A stretch of 64,000 nucleotides of DNA from Bacteroidales bacterium (GTDB lineage Bacteria; Bacteroidota; Bacteroidia; Bacteroidales; VadinHA17): contig JALONT010000014.1 in assembly GCA_025454795.1 (NCBI GenBank), positions 1 through 64,000 of the forward strand, given 5' to 3'. A program made the translations under genes and the position numbers. Shown here piece after piece: positions 57,818 through 64,000 of the stretch (position 1 is its first letter; each line of letters begins with the position of its first letter). The notes below the pieces were generated by a model, which did no database searches, was not told the DNA's origin, and saw nothing but the letters and a program-made list of their open reading frames with translations.

Positions 57818-58570
57818 ATGAGAAATTTCTTAAGCAAATACATTGATACAAAGAAGTTGATAACTGGCTTGGTACAAGCCACAATTATTGGACTTTTTGT
57901 GCTTTTATGGAATCATTTAGAACAATTAAAAAATTTCTTTTGGCCCGTAATTACCTATTCCATAAAAGTACCTGTGCTTCCAACCATTATAGTCTTAATT
58001 ATTACTCAATATTTTATCCACAAAGGATTGCTGAAATTTCAAATTAGATTTGGCAAGAAGAAAAGTATAACTATTGAAAAATGGACAATTAAAACAAATA
58101 AATCTACTCCACAATGGACAGAATATAAAGAGATTGGATTAACTAATGGTCTTTTAACTTCTGCAAAATGCAATATTGAACTAAAATCGGACTATTTGCG
58201 ATTTGGTTTTAAATTACTGCAAAAAAATGCGAACACTTTTGGTACAGGAGGTATATTGACTAATGAAAATAATGGACTTTTTCACATTGGCAAAGCAAAA
58301 ACTGATGATAAAATCTTCATGACTTCCTACAAAAATGGTGTACAAGATGGTACAGGTATTTTTTGTGGTAACTATCAAAACAATAATCCTATTAAACTGG
58401 AAATAAAAATTGACAAAATCAATAATCTTGAATTTTTTGTAAATGGAAAGAAATATTATAATACAATAATTAAAACTGAGTATAGAGAAAGACTCGTATT
58501 AATGGCATGGGGAGATGGCAACGAATATGAGATGATTACAAATGACATTGAAGTGACAACAAAAGAATAA
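57818..58570 (+). CDS. Hypothetical membrane-anchored protein
   Basis: 250 residues. Two hydrophobic segments near the N-terminus (LVQATIIGLFVLLW; LPTIIVLIITQYFI), then a soluble beta-rich domain with LRFGFKLLQKNANTFGTGGI and LEFFVNGKKYYNTIIKTEY, suggestive of a concanavalin-like or other jelly-roll fold. No catalytic residues recognised. Single gene flanked by array repeats on both sides, the layout expected of a mobile cassette. Confidence 0.65.
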   Translation: MRNFLSKYIDTKKLITGLVQATIIGLFVLLWNHLEQLKNFFWPVITYSIKVPVLPTIIVLIITQYFIHKGLLKFQIRFGKKKSITIEKWTIKTNKSTPQWTEYKEIGLTNGLLTSAKCNIELKSDYLRFGFKLLQKNANTFGTGGILTNENNGLFHIGKAKTDDKIFMTSYKNGVQDGTGIFCGNYQNNNPIKLEIKIDKINNLEFFVNGKKYYNTIIKTEYRERLVLMAWGDGNEYEMITNDIEVTTKE

Positions 58571-58641
58571 CCTATACTTACATAGTTTTCAAAATAAAAA
58601 CATATCAATTTAAAATCAGTTTCCCCTGACAAGATAACAAA

Positions 58642-58910
58642 GGCCTAAACATAACATTACCATAAAGTGCATAAACTCGTCACCCTTTTTTGCATGACAC
58701 TCTTCACGTAAACCGGGATCGGCATGTACCTTGTACCCGAACCGTTCCATTACTTTCAAACAAATTCTGTATACCTGGACTTTAAATCTGCTCGCAATAA
58801 AACTTATTCCACGACACTCGTAAAACTCAGATAATTTGTACCAAGACTGGTACGAGGTGCTGCGTCAGGTAACACCTACTAATTTTATTGCCGGGCCGTT
58901 AAGTTTAAGG
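58642..58910 (+). repeat. Second near-complete array repeat (269 bp)
   Basis: Opens GGCCTAAACATAACATTACC and closes GCCGGGCCGTTAAGTTTAAG; GTTAAGT fits GTTRRRY exactly. Shares with the repeat at 57,415-57,681 the word TATACCTGGACTT (58,770-58,782 versus 57,602-57,614), a GCTC(A/G)CAAT(T/A)AAACT block and CGACACTC, but in diverged order and spacing. Nearly equal length. The rest of the 58,571-59,017 gap is AT-rich. Confidence 0.65.
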
Positions 58911-59017
58911 TAGAGGCGGTACAGACATGATAATAAGACCTATGGAGTCTTTTGCAGTAATCACGAATCATTTTTATAACTTTATGACTTTAAGCCGATT
59001 AATAATCTCATCCTATC

Positions 59018-59638
59018 ATGGACAAAAACCTTGATGATATAATGACTCAATTCGTCGACTACCTACTACCAGAGTTGACGCCATATCAAACAACTATGTA
59101 CTTATTATTGCTCCGCAAATCACTTCTCGAAAATGGGAGTAGAGAAATTCGTATCGGAAAAAGAACATTAGCTGACTTTTATGGAAAAGGATCAAGAGGA
59201 GAAAAAACAAATTATGCTCACATTTCGAAACAATTAAAGGGACTTGAACAAAATGGATGTATTTCTATAGGAGATACAACACAAGATGGGACTTTATATA
59301 TAATCAAATTTCCAAACGAGATCCCTATTGTCATGAAGAAAATTACGTCGAAAGAAGAGCCAAAGATCGTTGAGGATTTTTTCACAGACCCAGAGAAGAG
59401 AAGATTAATATTCGAACGAGACAAGTGGATCTGCTACTACTGCGGAGAAAAAGTAACACTTGATAATGCAACATTAGATCATCTTCATCCACAACACTTA
59501 GGAGGTACTCATTTAAAAGAAAATCTAAAAACCAGCTGCTTGACTTGTAATAGTATTAAGTCTGGCATGACTTATGAAGAAGCTGCTGCATTTATTTTAA
59601 AAAGTATCCAAGAAAGACGAGCAAGAAAAAATCAATAG
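59018..59638 (+). CDS. HNH endonuclease with N-terminal winged-helix-like region
   Basis: 206 residues. The C-terminal HNH domain is complete: Cys139-x2-Cys142, Asp154-His155, His160, the ENLKTSC loop and Cys174-x2-Cys177-Asn178. The first ~100 residues resemble a winged helix (LTPYQTTMYLLLLRKSLLEN, HISKQLKGLEQNGCISI). A DNA-cleaving protein that may recognise a specific site. Free-standing cassette-like gene; a defence or mobility role is possible. Confidence 0.82.
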   Translation: MDKNLDDIMTQFVDYLLPELTPYQTTMYLLLLRKSLLENGSREIRIGKRTLADFYGKGSRGEKTNYAHISKQLKGLEQNGCISIGDTTQDGTLYIIKFPNEIPIVMKKITSKEEPKIVEDFFTDPEKRRLIFERDKWICYYCGEKVTLDNATLDHLHPQHLGGTHLKENLKTSCLTCNSIKSGMTYEEAAAFILKSIQERRARKNQ

Positions 59639-59681
59639 TCTTTAAACCGACAACTACTGGTTACTTGACAACAAAAGAACA

Positions 59682-59705
59682 CCCTAAACATAACACGGAC
59701 AATGC
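59682..59705 (+). repeat. Truncated array repeat (left end only)
   Basis: CCCTAAACATAACACGGACAATGC joins the two motif versions seen elsewhere (CTAAACATAAC and TAACACGGACAA). No right half follows; the next gene starts at 59,757. Confidence 0.6.
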
Positions 59706-59756
59706 TATGAAAAGCAGAGTCCCGACTTAGTAGTAACATTAACAAAAATATAAACT

Positions 59757-60467
59757 ATGGATTACAATAATAATTTTTCTCTTTTTGAAGCTTATGACTT
59801 TTTAGAAGCAAACGGACTTGGACAAGAATGTGAAGAGATTAGAAGTTCTTCAGATAAGTACAAATCGTACTCAAGCACACTTAGAAGAGCGAAAATTATC
59901 ACTCTAGTCCGTGACAAAAAGCTCATTGATAATTTCTGCAAGACTGTTTGGCCTTCAGGCTTGACTGAAAGAGGAAAGGCCAGAATCAGGTTTTTTGAAA
60001 ATCTAGTAATCCGATTCAATTCTGACATGGAAGGTTTAACAACCGAAGATGATGAAGAAGAAAATCCAATTGATGAAACTGCATTTGCATATGAAAACGA
60101 CTTAAGAAACTCCCTCGTTAGAAATCTTTCAATTATTGAGAAGGGTCTCAAAGTTTATACCGAAAATGAAATCACAGGTGAGGAATATTTTGTTCCTGGA
60201 ACTTCCAGACGTATTGACATCTTAGCTATTGACAAAGAAAACACTTTTGTTGTAATTGAACTCAAAGTAAGTCGTGGTCATGAAAAAGTAATTGGACAAA
60301 CTTTATTTTATCAATCAAGCATAAAGACAATCTTCAAGCAGGACAAGGTCCGAGTAATTATTATAGCAAAAGAAATTAGTACTGAATTAAAAACAGCAGC
60401 CAAATACTTGTCTGACTTTGAATTATTCGAATATCAATTATCAATGAGGTTGAGTAAAATAAAATAA
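59757..60467 (+). CDS. NucS/DUF91-like PD-(D/E)XK endonuclease
   Basis: 236 residues. The nuclease core is in the C-terminal third: RRIDILAIDKENTFVVIELK gives Asp154, Glu168 and Lys170, with Gln181 downstream, the order found in NucS-type PD-(D/E)XK enzymes. The N-terminal region is helical with an acidic patch (TTEDDEEENPIDE). Cytoplasmic; the substrate could be mismatched or branched DNA, or invading DNA. Confidence 0.82.
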   Translation: MDYNNNFSLFEAYDFLEANGLGQECEEIRSSSDKYKSYSSTLRRAKIITLVRDKKLIDNFCKTVWPSGLTERGKARIRFFENLVIRFNSDMEGLTTEDDEEENPIDETAFAYENDLRNSLVRNLSIIEKGLKVYTENEITGEEYFVPGTSRRIDILAIDKENTFVVIELKVSRGHEKVIGQTLFYQSSIKTIFKQDKVRVIIIAKEISTELKTAAKYLSDFELFEYQLSMRLSKIK

Positions 60468-60570
60468 ATTACTGTTGTTAATACAGAAAAAATTGGTCTC
60501 AGAAACATCCTAACTCGATTCAGCTTCACTGCTCCAGCCTAAATTCGCTCAGCAACACAACCTCCCTTTA

Positions 60571-60590
60571 TTGTCGGGCCGCTGGTAGCA
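60571..60590 (+). repeat. Truncated array repeat (right end only)
   Basis: TTGTCGGGCCGCTGGTAGCA resembles TTGCCGGGCCGTTAAGTTTA at 58,888-58,907 but has lost the GTTA core. It lies just before the next gene's start. Confidence 0.45.
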
Positions 60591-60619
60591 ATGAGCATGA
60601 ACCATCAGAATGAAAATCA

Positions 60620-61465
60620 ATGTTCTCCGATTTGAATAAATATTTCATCGAAAATATTTTGGTTACATACCAGGATTATGTCAAAATCAGAAATTCACAC
60701 AAAATTGGCAAAAGTAATGATTTGAAAACTGCCTTAAATGTTGCTACTGTTCTTTATCATTTACACGAACATTTGCCGGAAGAACAGCGTAAAGATTATC
60801 TTGAGTATTTAGCATTATGCCCAGATTATGAACTATTAAGAGATGTAGTAAACCTATCAAAACATAAAATAATTACCAGATATACTCCCCAAATTTCAAA
60901 CCTTGACAATATTTATGAACTAGTCATTAATACCCTATACAAAGATAAAAGAGGTGAATATTGGGATACTAATAAGTCAGTTTACATGACGCTTGATGAT
61001 AGATCAGAAAGGGACCTATTTGATGTTATTACAAACGTTTTAAATATGTGGATTTCTGAGTTTGAGCAATTAGGAATTATCAAACACATAAAACCTTATT
61101 CGATCTCGAATAACATAATTCCAAAAAGATCAAGGAGTTCAAATAGATTAGATATTGTCATGCTTCAAGGATTACCTTTTAAACATAGAACCAAAGTTCA
61201 GAAGTTTAATTATGTCAAAGGCTTGATTGAACCTATAGATCTTACAAATGGAAGAGCAGAATTCAGGATTTTCAAACCAAATTATACAGTTAAATTAGAA
61301 CTCAAAAACGATAAAACCTGTGACAAAAAGGTATATCAAATAAACATTGATGCGGAACAATTAAATAAACTTAAAAAGTTAAGAACATCTGAAAAGAAAG
61401 TACTCTATCTTATACAACTTGCAAAAGAACAGGGAATCATATCTGATCTCCCTACCAAAGATTGA
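60620..61465 (+). CDS. Hypothetical protein
   Basis: 281 residues, not recognised. The N-terminal two-thirds are helical (LNKYFIENILVTYQDYVKIR, VVNLSKHKIITRY), followed by a basic region (NIIPKRSRSSNR) and a beta-rich end. No signal peptide or membrane segment. Located between nuclease genes. The gap to the next gene is only 73 bp with no array repeat, so the two may be co-transcribed. Confidence 0.6.
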   Translation: MFSDLNKYFIENILVTYQDYVKIRNSHKIGKSNDLKTALNVATVLYHLHEHLPEEQRKDYLEYLALCPDYELLRDVVNLSKHKIITRYTPQISNLDNIYELVINTLYKDKRGEYWDTNKSVYMTLDDRSERDLFDVITNVLNMWISEFEQLGIIKHIKPYSISNNIIPKRSRSSNRLDIVMLQGLPFKHRTKVQKFNYVKGLIEPIDLTNGRAEFRIFKPNYTVKLELKNDKTCDKKVYQINIDAEQLNKLKKLRTSEKKVLYLIQLAKEQGIISDLPTKD

Positions 61466-61538
61466 ATAAATAAAACAATCACAACTGCTAAAAACGAGTT
61501 GACGGTAATTAGCCCAACTTCAGCATCTTGACTATAAA

Positions 61539-62594
61539 ATGAACAAAGAGAATTCCTTCTCAGTTTTTGATTCAAAAGGTAAAATACTATTTTTTGGATT
61601 AAGTGATTTCATTGACAAAATTGCTAATGGATCGTGCTGTTTTATTTGTGGTGCAACTCCAGATCAGAAAGAATTCAATGATGAGCACGTAATCCCAGAT
61701 TGGATTCTAAGGAAATATAATTTATATCCAAGGTTCATTACTTTACCAAATGGGACAACATTTCGGTATGGACAATATACTGTTCCCTGCTGTAAGGAAT
61801 GCAATACAGAACTTGGTGAATTTTATGAAAAACCGATTAGTAATCTTTTATGTCAAGGTTATCGGCAGATTTGTAAATCTCTAGATAAAAATCCGGAATT
61901 ATATTATCTCATCTTCAAATGGTTATGTCTAATATATTTAAAAACCCATTTAAAAGACAAAACACTAAAATGGGACAGAGATCATCGAAAAGAATCATTC
62001 CCGATAAGTGACGTTCTTTATTGGGAAGAAATGCATCATATACATTGCATTGCAAGAAGTTATTACACAGGTGCGGAAATTGATGGAAAGGTATACGGGA
62101 CTTTCTTCATTCTGCCTTCAATTAATGGTGATGGAATTGACAATTTCGATTATGGTGACAACCTTTGGGGAAAAGGGGTATTAATGCAATTGGATGAATT
62201 CTCAATTGTTGCTGTTCTCAATGATTCGGGGGCTGGATTATCTCTGTGGTCTGATCAATTCAGTAAAATAAATGGACCGGTAACTCACTTCCAATTAAGA
62301 GAAATTTTCTCTATTATGAATTACATAAATATTAATCTAAAAATCAGACCTGTTTACCAGTCATTATTTTCTCCAAATTGTAAATACAAAATAACAGTTG
62401 ATTTACCAGAATTTGCAGAGCTTGTTGATAAAAAAGATGAAGCATTTTCAGTTGGTAAAATATTAAGCCATTATGTTGAACCTATGATTAAAACAAAGAA
62501 CAAAGCTAAAATACTTCATGAAATTGAGGAAGGGAAAAGAGGTTATCTCTTTGACAAAGATGGATCCTTTGTAAACTACACAAAAAAAGTATAG
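61539..62594 (+). CDS. HNH-like endonuclease domain protein
   Basis: 351 residues. A split zinc/HNH motif lies near the N-terminus: Cys34-x2-Cys37, NDEHVIPDWI (Glu49-His50) and Cys85-x2-Cys88-Asn89. The remaining ~250 residues, with YWEEMHHIHCIARSYYTG and LWGKGVLMQLDEFSIV, are unrecognised. Possibly the nuclease of an uncharacterised defence or mobility pair with the gene before it. Confidence 0.75.
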   Translation: MNKENSFSVFDSKGKILFFGLSDFIDKIANGSCCFICGATPDQKEFNDEHVIPDWILRKYNLYPRFITLPNGTTFRYGQYTVPCCKECNTELGEFYEKPISNLLCQGYRQICKSLDKNPELYYLIFKWLCLIYLKTHLKDKTLKWDRDHRKESFPISDVLYWEEMHHIHCIARSYYTGAEIDGKVYGTFFILPSINGDGIDNFDYGDNLWGKGVLMQLDEFSIVAVLNDSGAGLSLWSDQFSKINGPVTHFQLREIFSIMNYININLKIRPVYQSLFSPNCKYKITVDLPEFAELVDKKDEAFSVGKILSHYVEPMIKTKNKAKILHEIEEGKRGYLFDKDGSFVNYTKKV

Positions 62595-62595
62595 G

Positions 62596-62646
62596 TGCCG
62601 CCAATAAAGAGGACAATAAAGTTCATTTGTTTGTCACGGTTTTTGC
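62596..62646 (+). repeat. Array repeat, 5' part only (right limit of the array)
   Basis: GTGCCGCCAATAAAGAGGAC and onward aligns with the start of the repeat at 57,415, ending in an exact 23-base match (62,624-62,646 to 57,435-57,457). The similarity then stops, so this is where the array has been cut or ends. The rest of the 62,595-63,155 gap has no gene. Confidence 0.65.
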
Positions 62647-62891
62647 AATTTATCATCCCAAAGCCCCACTTCACTCATAATGCTGGCAATCAATCATATA
62701 GCATACTTTAGACATTCGATTTAAGGCCATTTATAGCCTGTTTCAGACAGTTTCGATATCTCTATAGTACCTACCCTTTGTGAAGCGCAACAATGCCTCA
62801 AATAGCTTATTAACAGGCTTCTAAGGCATATGCTATAATTTCATGATCCTGTAACATACTATATACCAATATTTTAATCATTCAACAGTGT

Positions 62892-62919
62892 AACCTGGGA
62901 TTTTGGGACCAGGTTTTTT
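62892..62919 (+). terminator. Rho-independent terminator
   Basis: AACCTGG (62,892-62,898), a 10-base loop, CCAGGTT (62,909-62,915) and a run of T. A 7-bp perfect stem with T-tract on the plus strand; the best transcription end for the array genes. Confidence 0.65.
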
Positions 62920-63155
62920 TATTACGATTTTATTATGGTGACTCAGTTTAGTCCGGAATAAAAACACAGGTATTTGATCATTTAATAATTTAGGAAGGGG
63001 AAGTATTTCTGTATGTCTGATGATGGTATTACTTAATTGTAAGGAAGTATTGTGTAAACACTAATCAATTAAATAGATTATGTTTAACTTTAATCTTTAT
63101 CGTTGAAAATAATAAAGATGCAACAATTAAATATTTTGATATTTGCAATTATATT

Positions 63156-64000
63156 ATGAATGAATTAGAAAGCCTAAAAGAGTATTTACTTAGTGATAGT
63201 AGTGAAACAGCGAAAAGGCCGTTGGTTTATCCATATTTCAAAAAACTATTTGGGAAAGATTTCAAGGTTGAAGCTGATGCTGAAAATTCTGATGGTTATG
63301 TTGAAGGGAAGTTGCTAGTCGAACTTAAAACCAAATCAGAAGACTGGCTTAAAGGGTTATATCAGGGACTTCATTATCAAAAATTAGGGTTGAGTTTCCC
63401 CTATATAGTTGTCATTGCAAAAGAATTTATAGGCTTATGGAGTCTTAAGAACTTACCTTTAAAAGCTTTCGAAATAGCTGATAATTCTGATTCACAAATA
63501 AGTCCTCAAAAGATCGGCATAATTAATGCCAATAAAACGAGTAAAGCTTTAAAGACGGATATACTCAATGCTTATACATTTCGATTGGAAAAGGGAGACT
63601 TTGAAGGAATTTTTGTTAAAGAGATTGAAGTTGAAATTAAAAGCTTAACATATGCATTAAAGAACCTTGATAAAGCACGAATCCAGATTAATCTAAGGAA
63701 CTTTATTGACCACATTAACGTACTACAAGGATTTTTTGATAGGCCATTAGATTCAATACATTGTTTTTATGGAATGGTAGGTTATTGGAGTGGGGCATGC
63801 ACTGTAAATAGGATAGGGGAACGAAGCGAAGTAATTATAGTTGATCCTACCAGGAATTTAAGTAGTGAGCCAATTGTTATTAAAGAAAGGCACATTGAAG
63901 CCTTCACACGATTTGTGGAATCCCATTATATCTTTACTAATGAAGGTTCAGGGATTACATATGATAATTATTTCAGCCGATTTGATGAAGTGATTAGTCG
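63156..64000 (+). CDS. Large protein with N-terminal PD-(D/E)XK-like nuclease region (partial)
   Basis: Open to the right edge; 281 codons visible. The beginning, SDGYVEGKLLVELKTKSEDW, gives Asp46, Glu57 and Lys59, the layout of a PD-(D/E)XK nuclease, followed by YPYIVVI-type strand sequence (SFPYIVVIAKEFIGLW). Further on come helical segments and FYGMVGYWSGAC. Such an N-terminal domain is common in type IIG-like restriction-modification proteins and DNA methyltransferase fusions, but no methylase motif is inside the window. Confidence 0.6.
   Translation, partial: MNELESLKEYLLSDSSETAKRPLVYPYFKKLFGKDFKVEADAENSDGYVEGKLLVELKTKSEDWLKGLYQGLHYQKLGLSFPYIVVIAKEFIGLWSLKNLPLKAFEIADNSDSQISPQKIGIINANKTSKALKTDILNAYTFRLEKGDFEGIFVKEIEVEIKSLTYALKNLDKARIQINLRNFIDHINVLQGFFDRPLDSIHCFYGMVGYWSGACTVNRIGERSEVIIVDPTRNLSSEPIVIKERHIEAFTRFVESHYIFTNEGSGITYDNYFSRFDEVIS

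Noticed and set aside
62650-63155. tRNA or attachment site at the right end of the array
   Set aside because: No cloverleaf could be drawn; the only clear structure is the terminator at 62,892.

Overview
The window reads as chromosomal DNA of a Bacteroidota member, probably Bacteroidales or Marinilabiliales-like. The evidence is families largely restricted to that phylum (DUF3078 barrel, DUF4468, PspC/PadR modules, TrkA_C-tailed K+/H+ antiporter), AT-rich intergenic DNA, few strong Shine-Dalgarno sites, and TAnnTTTG-type -7 promoter boxes. Most of the window is ordinary metabolic chromosome. The two ends are accessory.

Left accessory end (1-4.8 kb, minus strand): the start of an exported protein at the edge, about 1 kb of structured repeat DNA with attC-like CCTAAC/GTTAGG ends, a small lipoprotein, a 513-aa tyrosine recombinase with an IntI-like C-terminus, a four-helix-bundle (23S IVS-type) protein beside a 21-bp tandem repeat, and a scar in which fragments of three unrelated genes abut.

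Core (4.8-56 kb): a LysE exporter; a cytidylyltransferase/SDR/CDP-alcohol phosphotransferase cluster (head-group or polyol activation); gdhA; an esterase; a methyltransferase-like membrane protein next to a fused DAK2-DegV protein; photolyase; a five-heme cytochrome with a one-heme barrel-like partner; a GH28 enzyme; flippase and glycosyltransferase; crtI with an internally shortened phytoene synthase; MFS and K+/H+ transporters; an ABC-2 exporter; mscL; a HerA-like ATPase. Then proB-proA-acn-icd-gltA, which joins the oxidative TCA branch (acetyl-CoA + oxaloacetate to 2-oxoglutarate) with proline synthesis; GdhA, encoded 27 kb away, links the two through glutamate. After it come rubrerythrin and flavoredoxin-rubredoxin (oxidative stress), a PadR-controlled PspC envelope-stress module, and a sugar catabolism run (oxidoreductases, GH88, TIM-barrel isomerase, SDR).

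Right accessory end (56-64 kb, plus strand): a YceI/RadC chimera followed by single, same-strand, low-GC genes (DUF4468 protein, an unknown membrane protein, HNH nuclease, NucS-like PD-(D/E)XK nuclease, an unknown, a second HNH-like protein). Long diverged repeats or pieces of them separate most of these genes. The repeats are related to those at the left end on the opposite strand, and two near-complete copies are about 270 bp. This resembles a gene-cassette array, nuclease-rich, ending at about 62.65 kb. A large nuclease-like gene runs off the right edge.

The main candidate for something undescribed is this integron-like arrangement: two repeat-separated cassette zones and an IntI-like recombinase without the usual IntI insertion. 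No tRNA, rRNA or CRISPR array was recognised.
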